Shown piece after piece: positions 33,738-44,035 of a DNA stretch of 64,000 bases. Within the stretch, counting starts at the first letter, position 1. The number at the start of each line of letters is the position of its first letter. The position numbers and the translations under genes are program-made. The notes beneath the pieces were generated by a model. That model saw only the letters and a program-made list of their open reading frames with translations. It ran no database searches and was not told the origin of the DNA. Source of the DNA: Chitinophagaceae bacterium (GTDB lineage Bacteria; Bacteroidota; Bacteroidia; Chitinophagales; Chitinophagaceae); contig JADJFD010000003.1 of assembly GCA_016708765.1 (NCBI GenBank), positions 62,001-126,000 of the forward strand, written 5' to 3'.

Positions 33738-35225
33738 TTGAGTGGTATTAAAAAACTGGTGGGACAAACAATGTGGTATGGAGTCAGCTCCATAGCAGCC
33801 CGTTTTCTTAATTATCTGCTTACGCCTTACCTCACTGCTACTCTTCTTACTCCGGAATATGGTGAAATGAGTTTGGTGTATGCACTCATCCCTTTTCTAA
33901 ATATCATTTTCACCTACGGGCTGGAGACGGCTTATTTCCGATATGTGCAGCAAAAAGAAAGAGCCGATGATGTGTATAATACAATTACCGTTTCTCTTAT
34001 CATCATCACAATCAGTTTTACATTGCTGATGTTATTGTTCAGGCAGGACCTAGCAAACTTGATTTCATTAAAAAATCATCCGGAGTATATTACTTGGAGT
34101 GCTTTTATTATTGCTTTTGATGCATTGACGACTATTTCATTTGCCAAACTTCGTCAGCAGGGAAGACCTGTGAAATATGCCAGCATAAGGTTAGCCAGTA
34201 TTCTCATCAACATCGGAATCATCGTTTTCTTTTTATCAGTTTGCCCGGCCATAGCAAAGAAAAATCCTGATAGTCCATTATTATATTTTTATGATAAGAA
34301 TATTGGGGTTGGGTATGTAATTATTGCTAACCTTGTTCAATCCATCATTACATTTCTTTTTTTATGGAAGGAATTCTTTTCTTTCCGCTGGAAATTTAAT
34401 GGTGCTCTCTGGAAAGAAATTATGCTGTACTCCATGCCGCTGATTATTGCTGGCTTTGGTGGTATGATTAATGAAACATTTGACCGAATAATGCTGGGTT
34501 GGTGGTCAACTGCTGCTTCGCCGAAAACAGAAGTGGCGATTTATAGTGGTTGCTATAAACTGTCTATTCTTATTACTCTCTTTATACAGGCATTCCGGTT
34601 GGGGGCCGAACCATTTTTCTTTAAACAGGCAGAGGGTGAAAATCCGCAACGTATTTATGCAAGAGTGATGAAGTTTTTTGTGATTGTTATCTGTTGTATG
34701 TTCCTCGTCGTTGCTTTGTATCTCGATATCTGGAAATATTTCCTTGGCAAGGCTGATTATTGGGAAGGATTAAAAGTGGTGCCGATTCTTTTGCTGGCCA
34801 ACATGTTCCTCGGTATTTATTATAATCTTTCCATCTGGTACAAGCTTAGTAACAAAACAATGTCCGGTGCATGGATTACATTGATTGGTGCAGCTATCAC
34901 CATTACGATTAATTATTTCTTTATTCCGAAGTATGGTTACATGGCTTGTGCATGGGCCACTTTTGCTACTTACGGAACTATGATGGTGATTTCTTACAAA
35001 TGGGGACAGAAAGCATACCGCATTCCTTATGCCTGGAAAAAGCTGCTGGCTTATATGGTAATTGTAGTGTTGCTGTATTTTATCCATCTGCTGTTTGCAA
35101 AACTTGATTTAGGTGTTTGGGTAAACAGAGGTTTTGCTACAGTACTACTTGCTTCTTTCTTAATTTTTGTATTGAATGTGGAAAAGAAAGAGTTTCAAAG
35201 GTTGCCGGTGATTGGGAGGTTTTGA
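33738..35225 (+). CDS. Polysaccharide flippase (Wzx/MOP superfamily; TTG start)
   Basis: A 495-residue integral membrane protein with 12-14 predicted helices, of the oligosaccharide flippase/MATE-like MOP superfamily. Starts SGIKKLVGQTMWYGVSSIAA at a TTG codon (33738), the usual position for the family's N-terminal amphipathic helix. Later segments: YGEMSLVYALIPFLNIIFTY, LYSMPLIIAGFGGMINETFD, RIMLGWWSTAAS, FMAC-type end helices. It likely moves lipid-linked glycans across the inner membrane, but no glycosyltransferases lie nearby to define the substrate. Confidence 0.9.
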   Translation: MSGIKKLVGQTMWYGVSSIAARFLNYLLTPYLTATLLTPEYGEMSLVYALIPFLNIIFTYGLETAYFRYVQQKERADDVYNTITVSLIIITISFTLLMLLFRQDLANLISLKNHPEYITWSAFIIAFDALTTISFAKLRQQGRPVKYASIRLASILINIGIIVFFLSVCPAIAKKNPDSPLLYFYDKNIGVGYVIIANLVQSIITFLFLWKEFFSFRWKFNGALWKEIMLYSMPLIIAGFGGMINETFDRIMLGWWSTAASPKTEVAIYSGCYKLSILITLFIQAFRLGAEPFFFKQAEGENPQRIYARVMKFFVIVICCMFLVVALYLDIWKYFLGKADYWEGLKVVPILLLANMFLGIYYNLSIWYKLSNKTMSGAWITLIGAAITITINYFFIPKYGYMACAWATFATYGTMMVISYKWGQKAYRIPYAWKKLLAYMVIVVLLYFIHLLFAKLDLGVWVNRGFATVLLASFLIFVLNVEKKEFQRLPVIGRF

Positions 35226-35250
35226 AGAGTTCAAAAACTAGCCTTTAGAT

Positions 35251-35649
35251 CTATGTATTTGCCTTTACAGCTGTGAAGAAATTAAATATTGTGTTTATTG
35301 ATGTAGTAAGTTTATCGAATTTGTTTTTATCCATAGTCTTTTCAAGTGATAAAATCTCGGTCTTTAGTTTATTCAGTTCTAAATCCATTATCTCGTATTC
35401 ACCTACATGCCCGCCAGATAGAAAGTAGTCATGTGCATCAACTTTAATGGAAATCGAGAAACTCCCTCCCATAAAAGGTCGATATTTTATCAGACCCTTT
35501 CTATCAAACTGATCTAAAATTTGATTGACAACTTCTTCTGGTTGAGAAAATTTTTGTGACATGCTTTCTAAAGACCCTGAATAAGACATATTGGGGCAAT
35601 CACTTACTAGCATTTCCAGTATATTATCTTTAATAATAGGCGTTATCAT
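35251..35649 (-). CDS. Hypothetical protein, possible winged-helix segment
   Basis: A 132-residue soluble protein. The first half looks like a winged-helix domain (IIKDNILEMLVSDCPNMSYS, SMSQKFSQPEEVVNQILDQF, DRKGLIKYRPFMGGSFSISI) and the second like a coiled coil (LELNKLKTEILSLEKTMDKN). It may be a DNA- or protein-binding regulator, but no family is recognised. Convergent with the flippase. Confidence 0.65.
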   Translation of the reverse strand: MITPIIKDNILEMLVSDCPNMSYSGSLESMSQKFSQPEEVVNQILDQFDRKGLIKYRPFMGGSFSISIKVDAHDYFLSGGHVGEYEIMDLELNKLKTEILSLEKTMDKNKFDKLTTSINTIFNFFTAVKANT

Positions 35650-35673
35650 TTTATGCTTTTTTGGTTTTTAGAA

Positions 35674-36318
35674 TTAATACATCTTCACAAACGGATTATT
35701 CATTTTCTCAAAACCAACCGTTGTAACTGGTCCATGACCGGAATAAACCTTTGTTTCATCCGGTAAAGTGAAAAACTGGGTTTGAATACTATTAATCAAA
35801 ATATCCATATTGCCGCCGGGTAAATCTGTTCTGCCCACACTTCCATTAAATAATACATCGCCACCGATGATGAAACCGCCAGCTTCATGATAAAATGAAA
35901 CACTGCCAGGAGAATGGCCGGGAGTGAAACGGATTTCCAACTCATCATCTCCAATTTTTATAATTTCTCCTTCTTTCAAGTAAACCAATGGCCCATCGTA
36001 ATTGTCGAAGGGAAGCTGATACATTAACCCGGATTGTGGGGCAAAGTCCAAAACAGGTTTTTCTTTCGTATGTAGATGTAAGTCTAAACCCCAAGTGTCG
36101 TGTACGAATTTATTGCCGAAAACATGGTCAAGATGGCAGTGTGTGTTAAGCAGCAAAACAGGAGTTAGACCTGTCTTTTCGATACCCGTTTTTAATTCGT
36201 CCCTTTCCTCCGGGAAATAACAGCCCGGATCTATAATGCAACACTGCTTTTGTTCGTTATACAAAACATAAGTATTCTCCTGAACGGGACTAAAAGTGAA
36301 GGACTTAACAGTTAACAT
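35674..36318 (-). CDS. MBL-fold metallo-hydrolase (glyoxalase II-like)
   Basis: A 214-residue metallo-beta-lactamase-fold hydrolase. The zinc motif is NTHCHLDHVFGNKF (HxHxDH), with further ligands in RFTPGHSPGSVSFYHEAGGF, GGDVLFNGSVGRTDLPGGN and VYSGHGPVTTVG. The size and GRTD motif match the short hydroxyacylglutathione-hydrolase-like group. The substrate is not known; such proteins often handle thioesters or persulfides. Full length. Confidence 0.93.
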   Translation of the reverse strand: MLTVKSFTFSPVQENTYVLYNEQKQCCIIDPGCYFPEERDELKTGIEKTGLTPVLLLNTHCHLDHVFGNKFVHDTWGLDLHLHTKEKPVLDFAPQSGLMYQLPFDNYDGPLVYLKEGEIIKIGDDELEIRFTPGHSPGSVSFYHEAGGFIIGGDVLFNGSVGRTDLPGGNMDILINSIQTQFFTLPDETKVYSGHGPVTTVGFEKMNNPFVKMY

Positions 36319-36399
36319 GGATGTATTTTCGTATTTTTAAATCTAATTGGATTGCTGTGGCAAAGATAGTTTGTATTGTATAAGCTGAATAGACTTACT

Positions 36400-36450
36400 A
36401 CAGTACAAGAGTGCGACGCAACGAAAGTTGAACAGAGTTACCAAAGCTGG
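36400..36450 (+). repeat. Dispersed ~55-bp repeat, copy D
   Basis: ACAGTACAAGAGTGCGACGC continues into AACGAAAGTTGAACAGAGTT and ACCAAAGCTGGCT. Identical to copies B and C over GAGTGCGACGCAACG. Confidence 0.8.
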
Positions 36451-36595
36451 CTACAAAAGATATAAAAGAGTTTAAACAGTTATTAGAAACAGCAAAGAGT
36501 CTATGAAGAAACGAGCAACTACCGTATTGATGAAAACCGTAAAATTAATTTTGCGAGTTCCACTTGACCATATTATAAAAATAAAAAATAGCCAA

Positions 36596-39500
36596 GTGAA
36601 ACTATTAAGTCTGATTGCCTGCCTTTCCGTTTTTTATGCTATGGAAACTGCAGCTCAAGTAAACACAGTGGAATTTGGTAAGAACAGAGTTCAGTACCAG
36701 AAATTTAGCTGGAAGTATTACCAGACAGATAATTTTAATACCTATTTCAGCCAAGATGGTTTGGGATTGGGAAAATATGTGGCACAGGTGGCGGAGCTGG
36801 AATTAAATTCTATTGAAGAATTTGTGGAATATGGTTCGCAACGCCGTATCAACATAGTTGTGTATAATAATTATGATGAAATGCAGCAGTCCAACATTGG
36901 ATTGGGCATTGACTGGCAAAACACCGGTGGCGTTACCAAACTGGTGAACAATAAAATGATTGTTTACTATGATGGCAATCATGCAAACCTTCGTAACCAA
37001 ATACGGCAAGGTATAGCCAGAAATTTAGTGGAGAATTTATTGTTTGGCGATGATCTTGGAGAATTTGCTGCCAATCAGGCTTTATTGGATTTGCCAAAAT
37101 GGCTAACAGATGGCTATATAGCTTATGCTGCAGAAAATTGGAACACCACTTTAGATGATGATCTGCGTGGAACAATGTTGGCAGGAGATTATAATAACTT
37201 TTACCAGTTTGCATTTGAAAAACCTTTGCTGGCTGGTCATTCCTTCTGGAAATATATTGCTGATAAATATGGCAAGAACAAGGTTACCTATTTTTTATAC
37301 CTGGCTCGTATTTATAGAAACCTGAACAATGCTTCTAATAAAATTGCTAAGAAAAAATTTAAAGTAATACTGCGGGATTTTATGACAGATGTGCAGCAGC
37401 AGTATTTTAAAGATATAAAGGGAAGAAGAAATACACCGAGAGGTCAGTTGTCTGTAAGTGAGGATATTGGAAAGAAGGATTATATCCACTTTAATGCAAA
37501 TCCACAGCCAAGAAGTTTTACCTACGCATTGGTAGAATTTAAGCAAGGCCGCTATCAAGTGGTATTGATGGAGAATTTTGTTGATAAAAAAGTGTTGCTG
37601 AAATTGGGTGTGCGGACAAGAGAAGAAGAAAAGCATCCTAACTATCCATTACTTGCATGGGATGGAAAGGGAACAAGATTAGCTGTGTTGTATAATGAAG
37701 AAGGCAAAACAAAGTTCTTTGTGTATGATTTAGTGAACAGAACAAAACTCTGGAAACAGGAAATTGAAAAATTTGACCAGATACAGGATATGAAATATAT
37801 GCTGGATAACAATACACTTATATTCAGCGGTGTTCGTAGCGGTCAATCAGATATTTATGTTTATAAGATAGACAAACAAACTATTGAACAGGTTACCAAT
37901 GATATCTATGATGATCTTGATCCATCATTTGTAGCTTTTCCGAATAAAACAGGAATTCTTTATTCAAGCAATCGTCCAACGGCGCAAGCTGCCAGTAGTG
38001 ATGACTCATTGCCGGGAGATCATTTTAATATTTATCTAGTTGATAACTGGAATAAATCTGATGTAAAACAAATTTCTAAACTCACAGATTTGAAAATGGG
38101 TAATGCCCGTTTCCCTTCACAATACAATCAATCGCATTTTACATTTATTAGTGATGAAAACGGTATCAACAACCGCTATGCTGGTTTCTTTACTACTGAA
38201 AGAGCAGGGTTAGATACATTGGTTTTTATCGGCGATGAAATGCTTCGCAATCCACCGAAGAATGAAGTAGATAGCTTATTGAAGGAATGGAATAAAACAG
38301 ATATTGACTCAGTCGGTTTTGTTTCAATTACGAATGATTCTTCTTATGTATTTCCATTAACGAACTACCAAAGTAGTATGCTGGAAACAAGAACTGCAGG
38401 AGATAATCAACAAGTGAGTGAAGTGGTTAAATTAGGTGACGTAAAATTATTGTACCGCTTAAAAGTGGATGAAAATGTATTGCGCCGCAGAAATGTTAAT
38501 GCAAGGCCAACAGAGTTCAGAAGAAAGCAAATAGAAGAAGAGAAGGTGGCACTACGTAAAGAAGCTGGTTTACAAAACAGGCCTGATTCAGTAGCGAAAA
38601 AGCAAGATGATTTTTTTAATACAGGATTTGACGATGAGAAAAAGGATACTACAAAGTCAAAGTTGGGCAATGTTGTAAAATCAGAAGAGAAACAGAAAGA
38701 ATCTGTGTTGAAGAAAGCAAAAATATTTGAGTATCGTCCGCCAAAATTCTTTAATGATTATCTCGTTAGTGGATTTAATAATAATGTATTAGTAACCCGT
38801 TTCCAGGCTTATCAAGGTGGAGCAGGGCCAATTCAATTAAGTAATGACAATCCTTTAAATGGTATTATTCGTGTAGGCACATCAGATTTATTTGAAGATT
38901 GGAAGTTTGCAGGTGGATTTCGCATCAGTCCAGATTTAAATAACAATGAATATGTATTTACATCTCAATACCTGAAAAAAAGGATTGATTATGCACTTAC
39001 CTATTATCGTACTGGGGTTAAAAACCCTGCTTTGTATAATGACTCTGCACAATTCAGTAAGTTGTTTACAAATCTTTATCAGGCAACAATAACCTATCCG
39101 TTTAATAAAATTCAAAGCTTGCGGATGAATATTGGGTACAGAAGTGATAAGTATGTTTCACTTTCTACAGATCCGACATCATTAAAAGCACCTGATAATA
39201 GAAACACATACGGATTAGCACATATTGAATATGTACATGATGATGCCATTACACCTGCAATGAATATCTGGAACGGACTTCGATATAAAGTATTTTTTGA
39301 TATTAATGCTCGGATAGCTAAAACAGGTGCTTCGGGTCCGAAGAATCATCCCACTACATTCAACTTTGGATTTGATGCAAGGCATTATCTTCCTATTTAT
39401 AGAAATATAATCTGGGCAGTAAGAGCAGCAGGTGATTTTTCTTGGGGTAATCAAAAAATTATTTATTACTTAGGCGGTGTAGATAACTGGTTGATGTTTG

Positions 39501-39985
39501 GACAAAATCAAAAAGATGATGGAACGTACCGTTACTTTAATCCGGCGAATACACCTGACCCTGATAATGATTATGCTTATCAATCGCTGGCAGTAAATGT
39601 GAGAGGCTTTAAGCAAAATGTAGCAAATGGTAACAACGCCTTGGTTATTAATAGTGAAGTAAGGGCTCCTGTTTTTTCTTCCTTATTCAACAAACCAATC
39701 AACAATGCCTTCTTAAGAAACTTCCAGATTGTTCAATTTATTGATTTGGGAAGTGCATGGAATGGTAAGTATGATAAAATTGAAAGACCATCAGTTATTT
39801 ATGGTGCGCCGCCTGTTGCAGTCAAGATTAAAGCCGGTGGTGTTGGTCCGTTTGCGGGTGGTTATGGATTTGGTGCCAGAAGCACCTTGCTTGGTTATTT
39901 CCTACGTTTTGATGCTGCTTGGGAAATGAATGGTGTGTTTAAAGGTAAACCACAGTTTTATTTTGCAATGGGATTAGATTTTTAG
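36596..39985 (+). CDS. Large outer-membrane protein: peptidase-MA-like domain, TolB-type propeller, C-terminal barrel
   Basis: A secreted protein of about 1129 residues. From the GTG at 36596 it starts KLLSLIACLSVFYAMETAAQ, a textbook signal peptide. An in-frame ATG at 36503 would add 31 basic residues before it and is an alternative. Next comes a peptidase-MA-like region (RRINIVVYNNYDEMQQSNIG, LDLPKWLTDGYIAYAAENWN) lacking an HExxH. A TolB/WD40-like propeller follows (YPLLAWDGKGTRLAVLYNEE, NTLIFSGVRSGQSDIYVYKI, PNKTGILYSSNRP), then a linker rich in Lys/Glu and a C-terminal barrel (about the last 400 residues) ending in FYFAMGLDF. Localisation to the outer membrane is inferred; the function is unknown. 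Confidence 0.85.
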   Translation: MKLLSLIACLSVFYAMETAAQVNTVEFGKNRVQYQKFSWKYYQTDNFNTYFSQDGLGLGKYVAQVAELELNSIEEFVEYGSQRRINIVVYNNYDEMQQSNIGLGIDWQNTGGVTKLVNNKMIVYYDGNHANLRNQIRQGIARNLVENLLFGDDLGEFAANQALLDLPKWLTDGYIAYAAENWNTTLDDDLRGTMLAGDYNNFYQFAFEKPLLAGHSFWKYIADKYGKNKVTYFLYLARIYRNLNNASNKIAKKKFKVILRDFMTDVQQQYFKDIKGRRNTPRGQLSVSEDIGKKDYIHFNANPQPRSFTYALVEFKQGRYQVVLMENFVDKKVLLKLGVRTREEEKHPNYPLLAWDGKGTRLAVLYNEEGKTKFFVYDLVNRTKLWKQEIEKFDQIQDMKYMLDNNTLIFSGVRSGQSDIYVYKIDKQTIEQVTNDIYDDLDPSFVAFPNKTGILYSSNRPTAQAASSDDSLPGDHFNIYLVDNWNKSDVKQISKLTDLKMGNARFPSQYNQSHFTFISDENGINNRYAGFFTTERAGLDTLVFIGDEMLRNPPKNEVDSLLKEWNKTDIDSVGFVSITNDSSYVFPLTNYQSSMLETRTAGDNQQVSEVVKLGDVKLLYRLKVDENVLRRRNVNARPTEFRRKQIEEEKVALRKEAGLQNRPDSVAKKQDDFFNTGFDDEKKDTTKSKLGNVVKSEEKQKESVLKKAKIFEYRPPKFFNDYLVSGFNNNVLVTRFQAYQGGAGPIQLSNDNPLNGIIRVGTSDLFEDWKFAGGFRISPDLNNNEYVFTSQYLKKRIDYALTYYRTGVKNPALYNDSAQFSKLFTNLYQATITYPFNKIQSLRMNIGYRSDKYVSLSTDPTSLKAPDNRNTYGLAHIEYVHDDAITPAMNIWNGLRYKVFFDINARIAKTGASGPKNHPTTFNFGFDARHYLPIYRNIIWAVRAAGDFSWGNQKIIYYLGGVDNWLMFGQNQKDDGTYRYFNPANTPDPDNDYAYQSLAVNVRGFKQNVANGNNALVINSEVRAPVFSSLFNKPINNAFLRNFQIVQFIDLGSAWNGKYDKIERPSVIYGAPPVAVKIKAGGVGPFAGGYGFGARSTLLGYFLRFDAAWEMNGVFKGKPQFYFAMGLDF

Positions 39986-40014
39986 ATTACTGATTTTATT
40001 AACTTTTCTGATAG

Positions 40015-40043
40015 AAAGTCTTCCTTAATTGGAAGACTTTTTT
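40015..40043 (+). terminator. Intrinsic terminator after the propeller/barrel gene
   Basis: AAAGTCTTCC pairs with GGAAGACTTT around TTAATT and is followed by a run of T, 30 bases after the stop at 39985. A second, weaker hairpin (CTCTGGGT/ACCCGGAG) lies near 40120-40140. Confidence 0.85.
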
Positions 40044-40169
40044 TTATTTGCTAAATAGTTCAAAGTTTTTTGTGAAAGATACCGGATCAAGTCCTGCATG
40101 ACGTAAAGTATGATTTATCTCTCTGGGTTTGACCCGGAGTCTTTTTCAAATGCTTCAATGATTTCTAAT

Positions 40170-40535
40170 TCATATTTTAGGAATAAATATTAAACAACCG
40201 GTTATTAATGCAACAATAGCCGCTACTAATACCGCTGCGGCTGCTACATCTTTAATATATTTTATGGGTGGAAGTTTTTCAAATGTTATAAAGTCAATCA
40301 CTTTTTCAATAGCGGTATTAATAAGCTCACAGATCCATACTAAGCCTGTAACGATTGTTAAAAGGATTGCTTCGGCATAATTTACTTTTAGTAAAATAGC
40401 AATTACAATTACAACAACAGTTGCCGCTAAATGAAGTCTTGCATTATGTTCTCTAATAATAAAATCTCTAATGCCGCTAAAAGCATATTTAAAACTTTTA
40501 GTTCTGGCTTTGATGGAAAATGGTTCATCATTCAT
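40170..40535 (-). CDS. dgkA: Diacylglycerol/undecaprenol kinase family protein
   Basis: A 121-residue membrane kinase with three helices. The catalytic signature WICELINTAIEKVID and the KDVAAAAVLVAAIVALIT helix are intact, and RTKSFKYAFSGIRDFIIREH is the usual N-terminal surface helix. In Gram-negative relatives such enzymes phosphorylate diacylglycerol or undecaprenol. Which lipid is used here cannot be told. A stand-alone gene. Confidence 0.93.
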   Translation of the reverse strand: MNDEPFSIKARTKSFKYAFSGIRDFIIREHNARLHLAATVVVIVIAILLKVNYAEAILLTIVTGLVWICELINTAIEKVIDFITFEKLPPIKYIKDVAAAAVLVAAIVALITGCLIFIPKI

Positions 40536-40650
40536 AAATCTAATTTGCTATAAAGGTATTGCATCGCCAGTCTGTTAAAATAAAAGGCAAGTAGGATTTC
40601 TTTCATGCTAAGATTTCTCACCAATATTCAGCCAACGTCTGTAATTTTAT

Positions 40651-43144
40651 ATGCTCAAGTCCTTTATGAATTCTAAAAGAAATTATCTTCTAATATTGGT
40701 TTATTTGGGTATTGCCCAAGTCGCTTCCGCACAGCAGAAATCGATCACCGGTGTAGTAAAAGACATCCATAGCGAAGAGCCTATTCCGTTTGCCTCGGTT
40801 CAATTCAAAAATTCAAGTATTGGCAAGCTTACTGATTCTGCCGGCACATTTATTTTCTATTTGAACGAGTGGCCATCAGATACATTACAAATAACTTGTG
40901 TCGGGTATCAACCTTTTAACTATTTTATTGATAAGAGCAAGGTTTCACTTCTTGCATCCATAAATATGGAAAGAGGAACATTTAATGAAGGGGCACAGAT
41001 AAGAACAAAAATAAATAAGGGTCTCTTTGTATGGCGCAAAATTGTGGAGCATAAACCCAAAAATGACCGATATCGTTTTGAGAATTTTTCTTACGAGTTA
41101 TACAATAAACTTGAGTTGGATCTTAAGAATATAAATTTTGAGAAATTAGGAAAATTTAAACCGTTACGACCAATATCAGAATTAATTAATGCAAACATTG
41201 ATACGGCAGAAGGGGTGAAGTATCTGCCATCGTATTTTACAGAAGCATTATCCGATTATTATTATCAAAAAAATCCGAAGAAGAGAAGAGAAATAATAAA
41301 AGCAGCCAACACAAATGGAGTAAAGAATGAAAGTGTGATAAAGCTATTGGGCGGTATGGATCAGGTGGTAAATGTGTACAATAATTTTATTCCCGTTTTT
41401 GATAAACAATTCATAAGCCCTATCAGCGATAACGGTGATTATTATTACAATTACAATGTTATAGATACGCAACTTATTGCAGGCAACCGATATTTTCATT
41501 TAGTGTTTACGCCAAGAAGAAAAGGAGGCGATACATTTGAAGGTGATTGTTGGGTGCATCTTGGCACTTTTGCAATTCAGCGAATGAATCTTCGGTTAGG
41601 TAATGAGGCCAATGTAAATTTTGTAGAAAACCTCAGTTTGATTCAAGAGTACAAAATGATTGATGACAGCATATGGTTTCTTTCAAAAGATAAGTTTGTA
41701 GCCGATTTTTCTCCAGTAGGGAAAGATAAACCCGGCTTCATTGGTCGTAAAACAACTACCTATAAAAATGTAATTGTAAATGATTCATCGGTATTAAAAG
41801 AATTAAGTAAAAACAAAACGCAGGAAGAAATTATTACGTTGCCAAATGCAAGTAGTAAGGGTAAAGAGTTCTGGCTGGCAACAAGGCATGAGCCGCTAAG
41901 TAAGGCAGAAAGTGGTATTATTAATATGATTGATACGCTTACCAATGCTCCTGTATTTCAAAATTTTACAAAAACGATTAAGTTTATTGGGACTGGCTAT
42001 AAAGACATCGGTAATTTTCAGATTGGTCCTTGGATGAACTGGATGTCGTCGAATGGTTGGGAAGGCTTTCGGTTACGCTTTGATTTAGGCACCCAATAAA
42101 GGATTTCATAAAAAAATAAAATTGCATGGCTATCTGGCATATGGATTTGGCGATAAAAAAATGAAGGGAATGGCAGAAGCATTTTTCCTTCCTAAAAAAG
42201 ATCCGAGAATGTATCTCTATGTTTCTTACACTGATGACCTAGACTTTGGGCAAAATTATTATGGAGAGATAACACAGGATAACATATTTGCCTTAGCACT
42301 TCGAAAAAATGGAATTCCCGTAAAGAATATTAAGGTAAAAGAAAAACGATTTGAAATTTTTAAGGAGACTTTTTCATGGATGTCGAATAAAATTTCAGTT
42401 ACACATAAGAATTATTTACCGCTAAGAAATCTTGTTCCTTTAGATTCATTTCGGACAATAAGTAATTCTAATCCCCTTACAAGTTTTGAAGTATCATTAA
42501 AATTGAGGTTTGCATACTTGGAACGTTTTCTGGAAACCACTTTTTATCGTACCAGTTTAGGTAGCAGTTATCCAATCGGAGAAATAAATATAACACAGGG
42601 ATTTAGCGGCATTCTAAAAAGCAGTTATAATTATACAAAGGTTAATGCAAGTATATCAGACTATATGAATGTTCCTCCGTTTGGAAACATCTCATGGCTT
42701 GTGTATGGAGGTAAAACTTTTGGCATACTCCCTTATACATTGTTGGATATAGCTCCGGGTAATGAATTGCACTATTATAATAAGTATGCATTTAATATGA
42801 TGAACCGTTGGGAGTTTATTCATGATCAGTATGCCGGAATAAATTTTGAACATAATGTCGGTAACGGAATATTTCGGTTATTCCCTAAGCTTAGGTTTCG
42901 TCAATTTTGGACCGCTAAAGCATTATGGGGTACATTATCAGAAGAAAATAAATCTCTAAACTTTAAAACCGGTCATGGCTTTCAATCATTGGATGGGAAT
43001 ACATACCTGGAATTAGGAACTGGCATCGATAATATCTTTAGGGTTTTCCGTATTGATTTTGTGTGGAGGGTTTTTCCTTCTACATTAAAAAAGGTGAATG
43101 ATAAATCGTTTGGAATTTTTGGAAGCTTTCGGGTTGGCTTCTAA
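40651..43144 (+). CDS. DUF5686 outer-membrane protein with carboxypeptidase-regulatory-like domain; single-base frameshift near 42092
   Basis: About 830 residues after frame correction. A signal peptide (YLLILVYLGIAQVASAQ) precedes a CarboxypepD_reg-like beta-sandwich (ITGVVKDIHSEEPIPFASVQ, ITCVGYQPFNYFIDKS). The DUF5686 region follows and the C-terminus has outer-membrane strands ending in FGIFGSFRVGF. The frame breaks at CCC 42092-42094. Removing one C reads FDLGTNKGFHKKIKLHGYLA without interruption. Both halves are conserved, so an assembly error is likely. The role is unknown; family members are often called surface or receptor-like proteins. Converges on and overlaps the GlpR gene by 4 bp. 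Confidence 0.88.
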
Positions 43145-43929
43145 ACGATTGTTACTTCAATTCCCATACCCTTAAGAGTTTCTACCATATGATCAGAAAT
43201 GCCTCTGTCGGTAATAATTTGTTCTACATCTTCCAACCCACAAATTTTTCCAAAACCTCGTTTCCCAAATTTGCTGGAGTCGGCCAACACAATTGTTTTC
43301 TGTGCAGCTGCAATCATTTTTCTGTTTAGCTGAGCTTCCATTACATGTGTGGTAGTCACGCCAAAATCAAAATCAATACCATCAACACCAAGAAATAATT
43401 TGCTGCAGGAAAAATCTTCGAGAATTTTTTCAGCATACATACCTGTACCTGAAGCAGAACTTTTTCTTAAAATACCACCGAGCAAAAGAATCTCAATTTC
43501 TGGATGATGATTTAGTTCTGTGGCTACATTCAATGCAGCAGTTATCACAGTAAGGTTTCCTTGCGGCTTTATGTTTTTGGCTAAAGAAAGAACAGTAGTA
43601 CCTGAAGCAATGATGATGCAGTCATTAGGAATAATTAATGAAGCAGCGGCTGCGCCAATATCCATTTTTTCTTCAGCCTTTATTTTTTCTTTTTCATTTA
43701 CATGTCTATCGCTGGTATATGGATTTGATAAAGTTCCTCCGCCATGTGTGCGGAATAAAAGATTTTTATCCTCTAAAACTTTAAGATCTTTTCTTATTGT
43801 AACAGAAGACACATTCATGTCTTCGCATAAATCAAGCACATTTACCGATCCTTCTTTTTTCAATTTATCCAGAATGTATTGATGTCTTTCAGCTAGTGAA
43901 TTGCTTGCATTGTGCTTAACTGTTGCCAT
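43141..43929 (-). CDS. DeoR/GlpR-family transcriptional repressor
   Basis: A 262-residue DeoR-family regulator. N-terminal winged helix-turn-helix: RHQYILDKLKKEGSVNVLDL, then CEDMNVSSVTIRKDLKVLED, LLFRTHGGGTLSN. The C-terminal sugar-phosphate sensor has the family patterns (CIIIASGTTVLSLAKNI, CSKLFLGVDGIDFDFGVTTT, IVLADSSKFGKRGFGKICGL). Divergent from glpD and heading the glycerol locus, so it probably senses glycerol-3-phosphate or a related phosphate ester and represses the plus-strand operon. The ligand is inferred from context. GlpR-like in role; gene symbol withheld because DeoR paralogues are many. Confidence 0.92.
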   Translation of the reverse strand: MATVKHNASNSLAERHQYILDKLKKEGSVNVLDLCEDMNVSSVTIRKDLKVLEDKNLLFRTHGGGTLSNPYTSDRHVNEKEKIKAEEKMDIGAAAASLIIPNDCIIIASGTTVLSLAKNIKPQGNLTVITAALNVATELNHHPEIEILLLGGILRKSSASGTGMYAEKILEDFSCSKLFLGVDGIDFDFGVTTTHVMEAQLNRKMIAAAQKTIVLADSSKFGKRGFGKICGLEDVEQIITDRGISDHMVETLKGMGIEVTIV

Positions 43930-43980
43930 ACTTCAATTTATACTTATGTTACTGAATTTCAAAAGATAAAACATGATAGT

Positions 43981-43996
43981 GGTTGTTTAAACAACC
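43981..43996. promoter_or_regulatory. Perfect 16-bp palindrome, candidate repressor operator
   Basis: GGTTGTTTAAACAACC is a perfect inverted repeat in the glpR-glpD divergent region (43930-44135). It sits about 10 bp upstream of the proposed glpD -33 box. Extra TTCGAA/TTTGAAA half-sites lie at 43997-44015 and 44089-44120. A partial copy, GGTTGTTCAAA, occurs at 45830-45840 in the susC leader. Confidence 0.6.
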
Positions 43997-44006
43997 TTCG
44001 AAATCA

Positions 44007-44035
44007 TTTGAAATGTAAATTTCTATAATACTTTC
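44007..44035 (+). promoter_or_regulatory. Putative promoter of glpD
   Basis: TTTG (44007-44010) and a TACTTTC box (44029-44035, near-consensus to TAnnTTTG) are 18 bases apart. The start codon is about 100 bases downstream, so the mRNA would have a leader. Confidence 0.45.
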
